DNA of 64,000 bases from DATBJG01 sp963790545 (GTDB lineage: Bacteria > Acidobacteriota > Vicinamibacteria > Vicinamibacterales > JAMQPK01). Of this stretch, positions 51,274 through 59,714 are shown in pieces. The stretch is taken from positions 62,001 to 126,000 of the forward strand of contig CAWBPA010000026.1 in assembly GCA_963790545.1 (NCBI GenBank), given 5' to 3'. The position numbers and the translations under genes are program-made. The notes under the pieces were generated by a model. That model was not told the DNA's origin. It worked only from the letters and a program-made list of their open reading frames with translations, and searched no databases. Every line of letters begins with the position of its first letter. Position 1 is the stretch's first letter.

Positions 51274-52551
51274 GTGATAGCCGACGAGGTGAATGTCAGC
51301 GCCCAGGTTCCGGGATTTGCGGAGCGGTTGGGCTCAGCTTGTGAGACGTTCCTCTCGCTTTGGCATCGAACGCCATCCCATCCTCCCGGGTTGGGACCGA
51401 AAATTGGCTTGTGGCAACAACGTTCGAACGCCCGGGCCACGGCTCATTTAATTGACCAGGTTGCGGCCGACATTGAAGCGCTGCCGGCGGACGAGTCAGC
51501 ACGACAGGCGTGGCGCCAGCGCATGCGGGAGCGACTGCAGTCCTTTGGACGCGAAAGGCTTGGCTGGCCCGAGGGCTATCGACGCCTGTTGTTCGGGGAC
51601 GCGTTCTACGAATCTTCGATCGTCTTTGCCCGCCAGGCGAGGGCCTTCGACCCCAGCGTGACGCTTGAACAACTTGGCCAGGCCCTCCGGAACGTGTGGA
51701 TCGGAAACAGTCTGCAGATGCTGCTGGATCGGCCCGTCACGATGGGGCCCGGACTCTTCGCCTACAGCATGCTGTATCCCGTTACCGACAACTGGCTTGA
51801 CGATCCTGACATTGCGCGGGATCTCAAGCGCTCGTTCACCATACGTCTGGGGGAGCGCCTTGCAGGACTCCGCGTGCACGCCATCAACGAGCGAGAGGCT
51901 GCAGTCGATCGCCTGGTGAAGCAAATCGAGGCCGACCTGCCGCGCGACCGCTTCCCTGACGTTTACGCAAGCCTGCTGGCGATCCACCGCGGTCAATCGC
52001 GCAGTCTCGACCAACAGAGCGGGACCGGGCTCACCGACGCCGATCTCCTTGGCATCAGCTTCGAGAAAGGTGGCAGCTCGGTCGTGGCCGATCTCCATCT
52101 CGTTGCCGGCTCACCCGAACCCTGGGAGGAGCTGTTCGCGTTCGGGTACGGAGTCTTTCTCCAGCTGCTCGATGACCTCCAGGACGTCGAGACGGATCTG
52201 GCAATTGGGCACGAAACCCTGTTCACGCGGGCCGCCCGCCGGGGTTCAATCGATGACCTCACCGCACGTCTCGTCCACTTCATTGACGAGGTGCTCGCGA
52301 GCCAGGAACGCTTTCAGCGTCCGGAATTCGATGATCGCTTCGACCTCATTCGGCGAAATTGCCGCGCCCTGCTCGTCGGCAGCGTGTCCGAACACCCGAA
52401 GCGCTTCTCCCGTCAATTCCGGCGGCATCTTGCCCGGCAGTGGCCGCTCTCATTCCGAGCGTGCAGAACTTTACGCCGACGCGCGCGCAAACGATGGAAT
52501 GAAGCGGCCATTCGGCTTCGCGCGCGCGGCGAGCTGCCGCTCTACCTGTGA
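51274..52551 (+). CDS. Putative class I isoprenoid/terpenoid-synthase-like protein
   Basis: A 425-residue, mostly helical protein. Two aspartate-rich motifs, VTDNWLDDPDIARD (about residues 170-183) and FLQLLDDLQDVETDLA (about 298-313), are spaced roughly like those of trans-prenyl synthases and class I terpene synthases. The second, DDLQDxxxD, is a good match. The lysine/arginine-rich FARM-like pocket is not obvious, so the substrate is unclear. It does not match the usual GGPP/FPP synthase pattern well and may be an unusual member. The start is GTG 51274 close behind GGAGG. No carotenoid or hopanoid gene is adjacent. Confidence 0.6.
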   Translation: MIADEVNVSAQVPGFAERLGSACETFLSLWHRTPSHPPGLGPKIGLWQQRSNARATAHLIDQVAADIEALPADESARQAWRQRMRERLQSFGRERLGWPEGYRRLLFGDAFYESSIVFARQARAFDPSVTLEQLGQALRNVWIGNSLQMLLDRPVTMGPGLFAYSMLYPVTDNWLDDPDIARDLKRSFTIRLGERLAGLRVHAINEREAAVDRLVKQIEADLPRDRFPDVYASLLAIHRGQSRSLDQQSGTGLTDADLLGISFEKGGSSVVADLHLVAGSPEPWEELFAFGYGVFLQLLDDLQDVETDLAIGHETLFTRAARRGSIDDLTARLVHFIDEVLASQERFQRPEFDDRFDLIRRNCRALLVGSVSEHPKRFSRQFRRHLARQWPLSFRACRTLRRRARKRWNEAAIRLRARGELPLYL

Positions 52552-52664
52552 GCGAGACCTCTGGACTCACCCTCGTGTCGTCTAGAGCAGTTCAGCGATA
52601 GAATCAGTCACGCCACGCGGCTCTGTCTGAGGTTACAGGTTTGCAAAGTCGTTGGAGGACTTTC

Positions 52665-53672
52665 ATGCGTTCCACTCTCGGCGTCCTGGCCATGGTGTCT
52701 GGCGCGCTCGTTGGCTCCCTGGCAACCCAGGTCAAGGCTTCCACGGGACCGATTCCGCTCAACTGCGACCGCGCGTGTCTCGAGGGCGTGATGGACCAAT
52801 ACCTCGCAGCGGTCGTCGCGCACGACCCGAAGCGGCTGCCGTTATCTACCGATGTCATGTATAGCGAGAACAATCAGGTCATGCAGGTGGGTGACGGCTT
52901 CTGGAAGACCGCCGCTGGTCTTGGCAAGTACAAGCACGTCTTCTCCGATCCGGAATTCGGCCAGGTGGCGTTCATGGGGACGATGCAGGAGGCCGGTGCC
53001 ACGCTGTTGATGAGCGTGAGGTTGCGCATCGAACTCGGTCGCATCACCGAAATCGAGTCGGTCTTTTTCCGCCCCGGCGGCGGCGGACCCAACAACATCG
53101 CGGCCATGGATCAAGCGGGCAAAGCCGAAGACATGTGGTTCAAGTCCATTCCCGTCGGTCAGCGTCTGTCGCGTCAGCACATGATTTCGATCGCGGACGG
53201 GTACTTCACCGGCCTCCAGAAGAACGACGGCAAGGGCATTCAAGGGAGCGGGACGTATCCGTTCACGAACGACTGTCATCGCATTGAAAACGGAGCCCCG
53301 ACCACCAACGTCCCGCGACCGCCGAACGAGCCGGCAGGGACGATCAACCTGTTTGCGATGGATTGCCTGTCGCAGTTCAAGAGGGGGCTGTATTACGTCG
53401 TTCAGAGCATTCATAACCGCCGGTACCCCTTGGTGGATAGCGAGCGTGGCGTCGTCTGGGCACACGCCGTCTTCGATCAGGGCACCGTCAACGAGGGGGT
53501 GCTCTCGGACGGCACGAAGCACAAGTATCCCGGCTTCAACCGGCCCGGGAGCATTCTGGTGACGGAGGCATTTCTCATCGAGGACGGCAAGATCCGTCGT
53601 GTTGAAATGATAGGCCCGGCCGTGCCGTACCACATGAATTCGCCCTGGCCTGGCGGCTTGAGCGGCAATTGA
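52665..53672 (+). CDS. Secreted hypothetical protein
   Basis: A 335-residue protein with signal STLGVLAMVSGALVGSLATQ, followed by C residues in NCDRACLEGVMDQYLAAVVA. The start ATG 52665 has GGAGG 7 bases upstream; an earlier in-frame ATG at 52641 is possible. The fold includes a SnoaL-like start (MDQYLAAVVAHDPKRLPLST) and a repeat of similar helices later (SRQHMISIADGYFTGLQKND), suggesting two NTF2-like modules in tandem. The exact family is not recognised. It is a single gene followed by REP-like palindromes. Confidence 0.75.
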   Translation: MRSTLGVLAMVSGALVGSLATQVKASTGPIPLNCDRACLEGVMDQYLAAVVAHDPKRLPLSTDVMYSENNQVMQVGDGFWKTAAGLGKYKHVFSDPEFGQVAFMGTMQEAGATLLMSVRLRIELGRITEIESVFFRPGGGGPNNIAAMDQAGKAEDMWFKSIPVGQRLSRQHMISIADGYFTGLQKNDGKGIQGSGTYPFTNDCHRIENGAPTTNVPRPPNEPAGTINLFAMDCLSQFKRGLYYVVQSIHNRRYPLVDSERGVVWAHAVFDQGTVNEGVLSDGTKHKYPGFNRPGSILVTEAFLIEDGKIRRVEMIGPAVPYHMNSPWPGGLSGN

Positions 53673-53680
53673 CGCCGTAC

Positions 53681-53741
53681 GTAGCGCAGGTCTTTAGACC
53701 TGCCCCCCTGGCTGGTAAGCAGGACTGAAGTCCTGCGCTAC
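53681..53741. repeat. REP/BIME-like palindrome pair
   Basis: GTAGCGCAGGTCTTTAGACCTGC (53681-53703) and the inverted GCAGGACTGAAGTCCTGCGCTAC (53719-53741) face each other across a short spacer. The hairpin arms closely match those near gmhB (10841-10896), differing at a few bases that keep pairing. Confidence 0.78.
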
Positions 53742-53748
53742 GTACGCG

Positions 53749-54078
53749 TTACACCAGAAACTGAAGGCCCATTCGATTGGTTTGATGGACATCGTCTCGA
53801 CGACTCCATCGAACCTGCATGAGCGTGGGAATACCTACGGCAAACTGGGGAACGACAATTTCGCATCGGACCGGTCCTGATACCTCGGCCTCATCATCGG
53901 TCAGCAGGCACAATCCGCCGGCACTCACATCGGTCACGACGCCACGAAGTTCGCGGCTGGTCTTGAGATCAACGCCGCTGCCGGGTTCGATCGGACGCAG
54001 TGACTTACCTCGCAGCTCCCACGTGACGGGATGCCTCAAGTCCTGACGCTTTTCTCGCCGCATGAACGGGATCTCCAT
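53749..54078 (-). CDS. PilZ-domain protein
   Basis: A 109-residue protein that begins MRREKRQDLRHPVTWELRGK at its sixth residue, followed by GVVTDVSAGGLCLLTDDEAE, the D-x-S-x-x-G motif of PilZ domains that bind cyclic di-GMP, with the RxxR equivalent in KRQDLRHP. The ATG overlaps the stop of the upstream DUF4159 gene by one base (TGATG), so the two are coupled. It may link a second-messenger signal to that secreted protein or simply share its transcript. Confidence 0.8.
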   Translation of the reverse strand: MEIPFMRREKRQDLRHPVTWELRGKSLRPIEPGSGVDLKTSRELRGVVTDVSAGGLCLLTDDEAEVSGPVRCEIVVPQFAVGIPTLMQVRWSRRDDVHQTNRMGLQFLV

Positions 54079-54894
54079 CAATTCGTCATCGAGTACAGCA
54101 GCACGTTGACGGCCACGGCGTAACCGTTCACCGAAAACTGGTAGAAGTAGTTGGGATCCTCCGCCTCGCGTTCCCACGAATCGCTGATGTCGGTGTTGTG
54201 CGTCATCAACACCATCAAGCGCCCCGAGCGATCGAGAATCCCTCGGGTGTGGACTTCGGCGCTGTCGGCTCCGCGTTCGGACGTCCCGCCACCCAGGCGG
54301 AACCACGAGTTGATGGAGGGAATCTGGGGCATCCGCGGCAGTTCGAAGAGCGTTCGAAACATCAGATGATCGGGTTTGAGATCGACGATGGGAAACTCGC
54401 CGGAGGGGAACGCTTTCCGAATCTGGCTCTCCCAGGCTGCCCACGCGGTGGAGCCCCAGAAATCGTCAACCCACAGGAAGCCCCCTTTCAACAAATACGT
54501 CCGCAATCGAGCGGCATCTTCATCGTCCAGGAACAGACCCCCGACCTCGAGCATCATGATGATGGGACATCGAAACAATTCGTCATCGGTGAGGCGCACG
54601 ATGAGATGCTTTGGTTCGCCTGAAGACGCGAAACTCACCGCGGTTTTGGTGAGCTCCGACAACCGGATCGAGAGATTGACATCGGCGCTTGGATAATCAG
54701 TGGCCCAACCGTCACCGTCACCAAACCGATTCTCGCGATACATGATGCGGCAGTACCTGAAATCGGCCGTCGAAGCTGTCGGGGGCGGCCATGGGCAACC
54801 CACGAAACCGACCGCGTTGTCCGAACTGCGCCAGTGCGGTGCCGGAGACGACCAGCACCAGGGCGGTCAGCGCCGCGAGCGTCCTGACCTTCAT
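54078..54894 (-). pseudogene. Secreted DUF4159 protein, one-base frameshift after the signal peptide
   Basis: The first frame (ATG 54894) is KVRTLAALTALVLVVSGTAL then AQFGQRGRFRGLP, a signal peptide and linker; it ends out of frame at about 54715. The second frame carries the DUF4159 domain: RIMYRENRFGDGDGWATDYP, DVNLSIRLSELTKTAVSF, PIIMMLEVGGLFLDDEDAAR, LLKGGFLWVDDFWGSTAWAA and LTHNTDISDSWEREAEDPNY. Removing one G of CAGGTACTG (plus 54752-54758) gives RFQYCRIMYRE and joins them. DUF4159 proteins are periplasmic and glutaminase-fold-like; the role is unknown. It precedes the PilZ gene. Confidence 0.82.
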
Positions 54895-54903
54895 ACCGTC
54901 AGT

Positions 54904-55494
54904 CTACAAGGTTCTGATTCGGACGTTGCGGAACTTGACCGTGCCCGCGCCATACTGAAGGGCAATCGGTCCTCGAGCGTGCCCTTTGTGCTCGACGTCA
55001 ACCGTGCGCGTGCCGTTCAGGGTGACCATCAGCTTCGGGCCTTGCGCGGTAATGTCGAAGGTATTCCACTTCCCGCCCGTGTTGATCATTGCGGCCGGTT
55101 TTGCCACATCCACGATGCCGCCTGTTCGGTAGGACTGGTCGGGCCGCTTGTCGAAGATGTTCACTTCGTAAGAGTTCATGGCCGAGATCATTTTTGGGTC
55201 CTGGCAGCGGATAAAGACACCACTGTTCGCATCGTCTGTCACCCAGAACTCGAGCGTAATCTGAAAATCCCCGTAGGGCATGGGTGTCACCAGAAATCCG
55301 GTGCCCTTGGAGGCTTGCACGGCCCCTTCCGCCAACTCCCAGTTGGCATCGCCAACAACGTTCCAACCTTTCAAACTGGAACCATCGAACAGCGTCGTCC
55401 ATCCACCGGCCTGACCTGACAGCTCGTAGGAGGGCTGGGCACCCACGAACCCCATGATCACGAGTCCGAGCGTAAGAGCCAAAGTTCGTTTCAT
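54904..55494 (-). CDS. Secreted DUF1080 (3-keto-disaccharide hydrolase-like, concanavalin fold) protein
   Basis: A 196-residue protein with signal KRTLALTLGLVIMGFVGAQP. The DUF1080 domain is clear: GWTTLFDGSSLKGWNVVGDA, GTGFLVTPMPYGDFQITLEF, NSGVFIRCQDP, SYEVNIFDKRP and GPIALQYGAGTVKFRNVRIR, ending in the usual RNVxIR. Members are jelly-roll carbohydrate-active proteins, some cleaving 3-keto-glycosides. It lies between the DUF4159 gene and a tandem TGTCTTC repeat. Confidence 0.9.
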   Translation of the reverse strand: MKRTLALTLGLVIMGFVGAQPSYELSGQAGGWTTLFDGSSLKGWNVVGDANWELAEGAVQASKGTGFLVTPMPYGDFQITLEFWVTDDANSGVFIRCQDPKMISAMNSYEVNIFDKRPDQSYRTGGIVDVAKPAAMINTGGKWNTFDITAQGPKLMVTLNGTRTVDVEHKGHARGPIALQYGAGTVKFRNVRIRTL

Positions 55495-55510
55495 GTCAGC
55501 ACCTTTTTGT

Positions 55511-55560
55511 TGTCTGTCTTCCGTTTTCCGTCTTCTGTCTTCTGTCTTCTGTCTTCTTAC
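55511..55560. repeat. Tandem 7-base TGTCTTC repeat
   Basis: Variants of TGTCTTC/CGTTTTC occur about seven times in a row. It reaches the last codons of the next gene (KKK-stop at 55557). Confidence 0.7.
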
Positions 55561-57245
55561 TTCTTCTTGTTCAGCTCCTCAATGACGGACCTGCTTGCGG
55601 TGGCCATCGCCTCGCTGATCGTCTGCAGCACCTCGGCCTCGCCGCTGCCGGGCGCGCCGACATCGGTGCGCATGGCATTCCAGTTTTGGGCCAGCGACAA
55701 GATCGTCATCGCGGCACCCATCCCGGGTGCGACCATGCCGGGCATGGCCGGCGCGGATGGGCCAAGTCCCATCTCGGCCAACGGCAAGTACCCGCGCACG
55801 AGCGACCCGCCCGGCATCAAGTTGATATAGGTCGACCCCGCAAACGTCGCGAGCCGGACAGCGGATGCGCCCAAAGCACTACTCGATGCTCTCGCCGAGG
55901 AAGCAAGGCGAGGCTTGGCCTGGTTATCAACGGCAAACAACTTGTAGTCGACGCGAGCCTCATGAATCTCTTTCGAGGCATCACCAGATGCGCGACGCAC
56001 CAGCCCCCCGATTCTGCTTGGTTTCGACGTCTTGACTTCCACCAGCTCGCTGGAAAGCAGGTAGTCGACTTCCTTCTGTTGCGCGTCGCGGGCGATTTCC
56101 TCGGGCGTCTTGCCCATGACCGGAACAGAGTCGAACGGCCTCTTGCTGAAGCCGGAGGTCAACCCTTCTCGCAGCATGGCGGCTGAAATCGTTTGCCCAC
56201 TCTTGTTGCCGGGATCGATGATGCCAATGCGAACGAACCCGGCCAACTTGGGCGCGACCGTGCTCGTGCCTGCGGAAATCGATCCAAACACCGCATCGGC
56301 CACACTGCCACCGGCAGCGATGTTCGGCAGCAACTCCGGATAGCCTTTGACCTCGGAATAGCCGGGCGGGACGTCAAAGAGCGCCGGAGCGAGCGTCGTG
56401 ATTTGCAGATCGGTCACCTCGGTCGTAATGATTGACACATCCTGTTTTTCTCCCGTCGTCGTCGTGACCGTCGACAACACGGCAAAGCCCAACTTCGCGT
56501 CGCCAACAGTTTGTGACTCGGTGCGATCCACGCACGCACTTTGTTCCGTCGGAGGGGGCTGTGCAGCAGCCAGCGGCTGGGTTGCCGCAGCAGGACACGC
56601 GGCGTAATTTGGAAGGTCAACGTACCAGCCGTCTGTCTCAACTTTCTCCACTCGTTTGTCGCACGCCTCGGAGCTTGGCTCTCGCGTCGCGACTACTTTG
56701 ATATGTCGCGCCTCGAGGCCGAATACGACCTTTCGCTCTCCTGTGTCGGTCGTGGTGGTCGTGTATTTGATGATTCCACCTTTTGGCGCGGGCTGGGTTT
56801 CTGCCCCAGAGGCGGGTGCGCCGGCTGACGGGTTCGATGTCGCAGTGGGCGCACTTGCCTTCGGCTTCCCTTCGTCGAACGACTGCACCATGTAGAGCTT
56901 CGCACTGTCATTGATTTGCAAGGTGCGCTTGAGGTCGCACTGCGTAATCATCGCGATTCCCGGAAAATCGAACCGCTGCCGCGCCTTCGTAAAGTACATC
57001 CCCGATTCAGTCACCTGCGCGCCGCTGATGCTCTTTGTACTGATCTTGAGGTCGGTTGGCGCCGGCGGTGGTGTCGGGGCTGGAGCGACTTTTTTTTCGG
57101 TCGGCGGTGCCGGCTTGGGTTTGGTCGTTGGCCCGATTCTGGGCGGCGTCGGCTTCGGCTTTGTTGTTTGAGCGGTCGCGATAAGCGTGACCATTGAGGC
57201 GAGGGCGCAGCTGAGCACAGTGCGGCCGAAACTTCTCGGAATCAC
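55557..57245 (-). CDS. Secreted proline-rich protein of unknown function, CsgG/TolB-like middle part
   Basis: A 562-residue protein. GTG 57245 with GGAGGG 4 bases upstream is a far better start than the open ATG at 57326. After a signal (RTVLSCALASMVTLIATAQ) comes a Lys/Pro/Thr-rich linker. The N-terminal half has cysteines and STSKS-like regions (TESGMYFTKARQRFDFPGIA); the C-terminal half (GFVRIGIIDPGNKSGQTISA, AQQKEVDYLLSSELVEVKTS) resembles the nucleotide-binding-like fold of CsgG/TolB N-terminal domains. The assignment is weak. It is directly downstream of the VWFA protein gene on the same strand. Confidence 0.6.
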   Translation of the reverse strand: MIPRSFGRTVLSCALASMVTLIATAQTTKPKPTPPRIGPTTKPKPAPPTEKKVAPAPTPPPAPTDLKISTKSISGAQVTESGMYFTKARQRFDFPGIAMITQCDLKRTLQINDSAKLYMVQSFDEGKPKASAPTATSNPSAGAPASGAETQPAPKGGIIKYTTTTTDTGERKVVFGLEARHIKVVATREPSSEACDKRVEKVETDGWYVDLPNYAACPAAATQPLAAAQPPPTEQSACVDRTESQTVGDAKLGFAVLSTVTTTTGEKQDVSIITTEVTDLQITTLAPALFDVPPGYSEVKGYPELLPNIAAGGSVADAVFGSISAGTSTVAPKLAGFVRIGIIDPGNKSGQTISAAMLREGLTSGFSKRPFDSVPVMGKTPEEIARDAQQKEVDYLLSSELVEVKTSKPSRIGGLVRRASGDASKEIHEARVDYKLFAVDNQAKPRLASSARASSSALGASAVRLATFAGSTYINLMPGGSLVRGYLPLAEMGLGPSAPAMPGMVAPGMGAAMTILSLAQNWNAMRTDVGAPGSGEAEVLQTISEAMATASRSVIEELNKKK

Positions 57246-57326
57246 GATCCCTCCTTTGCCTCGCGCGCTACGGTCGCGTTGGAACTGAGGTGCCTCTTGT
57301 CGGGGTGAGTATATCGCGCGTGACAC

Positions 57327-58232
57327 CTACTGTGGCGTCGCCCAGTAGCCCGGCCGCGCGCGGATGATCAATGGGCCCGCTCCTCGTACTTCGACCCGCA
57401 GTTTGCGATACGAACCATCGAGCCTGGCGGTTCGATTGAAGGCGATCGTGTATTGGTTTCGAATCTCGCGCGCGATGCCCAGCGCGATGGCGTCAATGCC
57501 CTCGAGACTTGCCGGAAAGTAGGCAGCTCCCCCGGTCGATTCCGTCAACTCGTTGAGCTCGTGCCGGGCGCTGCCGGCGCCGGCCTGGCTTTCCTCGCTC
57601 AAAAGTCCAATCGCATAGACGGTCACCTCACGCTGCTGAGCCAGTTTGCGAATCTGCTCGAGCGATGCCACGCTCGCGTTGTCTCTTCCATCGGTAATGA
57701 CCAAAAGCACTTTCCTTTCGCGATGTGCGGAGGTGGCCAGGTACTGCGTTCCCACGTCGATCGCGTCACGCATGGCCGTACCCCCAATCGAATCGACGCG
57801 CGTGATGCCCTCCTCGAGCACGCGGACATCGCTGGTAAGAGGCACATCGAGTTGCGGCTTGTCGCCGAAGTTCAACACGAAGGCTTCGTCCTCCGGATTC
57901 GACGCTCGTACGCATGCAAGCGCGGCCGCCTCGACCTTTGCTCGCACCGGGCGCATGCTTCCGCTGTTGTCGATCAGCAGCCCGAGTGAAACCGGGATAT
58001 CCTCCCGTTGGAATACCGCAATCCGTTGCCGGGTTCCATTGTCGTAGACCGTGAACGCATCCTGATTCAAATCGGTGACCAATTCGCCCCGGGTGTTCTT
58101 CACCGTGGCGTGAAGCACGACAAGGTTCGTTTCGGTGTGAAAGATACGAGGGACCTGCAACTCGATCGGCAGCAGCGTCAGCAGGCATGCTGCCAGGCGA
58201 CTGATATCGCCTAGAGCCCGAGGCCTTGTCAT
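57327..58232 (-). CDS. VWFA-related protein (acidobacterial type)
   Basis: A 301-residue protein with a signal-like start and a von Willebrand A domain. VVLHATVKNTRGELVTDLNQ precedes the MIDAS motif LLIDNSGSM (D-x-S-x-S); the remaining MIDAS residues lie in IGGTAMRDAIDVG and VITDGRDNASV. The DLxxDxFTVYDNG-type N-terminal segment is the mark of a VWFA family described in Acidobacteria, so this is one of the best taxonomic clues. It probably binds a partner protein in the periplasm. The ATG at 58232 overlaps the stop of the upstream gene (ATGA), so the pair is coupled. Confidence 0.85.
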   Translation of the reverse strand: MTRPRALGDISRLAACLLTLLPIELQVPRIFHTETNLVVLHATVKNTRGELVTDLNQDAFTVYDNGTRQRIAVFQREDIPVSLGLLIDNSGSMRPVRAKVEAAALACVRASNPEDEAFVLNFGDKPQLDVPLTSDVRVLEEGITRVDSIGGTAMRDAIDVGTQYLATSAHRERKVLLVITDGRDNASVASLEQIRKLAQQREVTVYAIGLLSEESQAGAGSARHELNELTESTGGAAYFPASLEGIDAIALGIAREIRNQYTIAFNRTARLDGSYRKLRVEVRGAGPLIIRARPGYWATPQ

Positions 58233-59569
58233 TGGCTCGTCGAACCCGGGGATAGCTGCAGTTGAAGGGGAGTGTCCGCAGGAAACACCACTTCGCTCCC
58301 CTTCTTGAGCAGATTTCGGTAGATGGTCTCGGCGGCGCCAATCACGCCCAACGACGTCGCGACGGGTCTCGAAATTTGCGCAATGGCCATCCCGACGGCT
58401 CCCAGTCCAAAAAAGCCCGCGATGGCCCGACCTCCCACGTTCGCGCCATCGATCGGCGCCGCATTCCCCACTTCGCCGGCGTCGATCACGTCACGGTTCG
58501 TTGCGGCGTGAACCGCAAGAAGGCTCAGCACCGGCGCAATGAAGCGAGTCTTGGAATTGGTGACGCGCGTCCCGCCCTCTTCGTCGATGGCAACGTTGTT
58601 TCCGCCCAGTTCCGTGGCGTGCAACGAGGCAAGGAGCTTTTCCGGACCCCGGTCCGGCAAATGTACCGTCTCGAACAGAAAACGGAGCTGTCCGTTTCGA
58701 CGAAACGATTTCGCCTGTTTCGTGAACGTCACCTCCCCACGCAGTTCCGTGCCCTCGGGAAGAATCAGACGTTTGTCAGCGGAAAACACTGGCTGTGTGA
58801 GAACCGCGCGGATGGCCGTCCCTCGTGGGGTGGTCACCGAGTCGAGCGCCGTGATCAATCGAGCGTCCAGGACACTCTCGGGCGGCGGCATCGTCCCTTC
58901 GGGAGCCCACTCCGGAGAAACGGCAGCCCCGAAGCTCAACGGCTCGAGCAGCTCGACCGTGTACACGGTGCCCTTGCGAAGGTACTGCGGGTGGTACGGC
59001 AGCTTTGATAGAGCCCAATCCTTCAGACGGTCTTTTTTTCCGGCCGCGGTGAATGGCTCGATTGCCGCCTTGACCTGTTGGGTCGCAGCGTCCTGAACAC
59101 GCGATGTTCGTGACTTGGGCGATTGCGCGACCCGGAGCGCAACATTCTCAGCGACTGATTTGACACGCGCGGAGATACGCAATCTGTTGCCGTCTGGCAT
59201 CACCAACGTGTCGAACTGCAGGAGGGTCTGGCGCAAAGGCGTGAAGTCGCCACCGAGCATCGCGCGCGCTCTCGTGATTTTGGAGACCGCTTCGAGCCTC
59301 TCGATGTGACCAAGTGCCTTCGTTCCGGCCGGTACAACAATGCGATCGTAGGAATAGAGGGGGTCGACGAGAATCGCCGTGACGGGTTGCCCAACTCCTG
59401 TCACGCGCTCCCGCCGATCGAGTGCAACGCGCAGAGTTCGGCCGGCGGTGACAATCAACTCAAAGCTTGACGGCTGGGCCGCTGACTCCTGTGCCGCTTT
59501 CGCGACCGATTGCCCGGCGCTCGGGGCCACGACGAGAGCAACCGCGAACGCAACTGCGCGGCGTTTCAT
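58229..59569 (-). CDS. Secreted protein with VirB10/TrbI-like beta-barrel segments, unknown role
   Basis: A 446-residue protein with signal AVAFAVALVVAPSAGQSVA. It contains two copies of a pattern in which an inhibitor-like strand is followed by a high-glycine strand: ILVDPLYSYDRIVVPAGTKA then LGHIERLEAVSK, and VLTQPVFSADKRLILPEGTE then LRGEVTFTKQ. This resembles the P-x-G-T-x-x-x-G logic of VirB10/TrbI-type and outer-membrane-assembly beta-barrels. No type IV secretion genes are nearby, so it is not a true VirB10. It is co-transcribed with the VWFA gene. C-terminal hydrophobic part: AIAGFFGLGAVGMAIAQI. Confidence 0.5.
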   Translation of the reverse strand: MKRRAVAFAVALVVAPSAGQSVAKAAQESAAQPSSFELIVTAGRTLRVALDRRERVTGVGQPVTAILVDPLYSYDRIVVPAGTKALGHIERLEAVSKITRARAMLGGDFTPLRQTLLQFDTLVMPDGNRLRISARVKSVAENVALRVAQSPKSRTSRVQDAATQQVKAAIEPFTAAGKKDRLKDWALSKLPYHPQYLRKGTVYTVELLEPLSFGAAVSPEWAPEGTMPPPESVLDARLITALDSVTTPRGTAIRAVLTQPVFSADKRLILPEGTELRGEVTFTKQAKSFRRNGQLRFLFETVHLPDRGPEKLLASLHATELGGNNVAIDEEGGTRVTNSKTRFIAPVLSLLAVHAATNRDVIDAGEVGNAAPIDGANVGGRAIAGFFGLGAVGMAIAQISRPVATSLGVIGAAETIYRNLLKKGSEVVFPADTPLQLQLSPGSTSQ

Positions 59570-59714
59570 GATTCAGGGTTCCGATGGATCCACCAGGATG
59601 CCGCACGAACGGCTGAAGCTCGACCGATTGTGAGAGGGGGTTTACGCCAATTCAACTCCCCGAAAGGGTTAGGCCAAACGGACTACTTCGTCCGATTAGA
59701 GGAGTTGACACGAT

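Noticed and set aside
58229..59569. Type IV secretion component VirB10
   Set aside because: Only a pattern similarity; no other Vir or Trb gene and no TonB-like N-terminal anchor.
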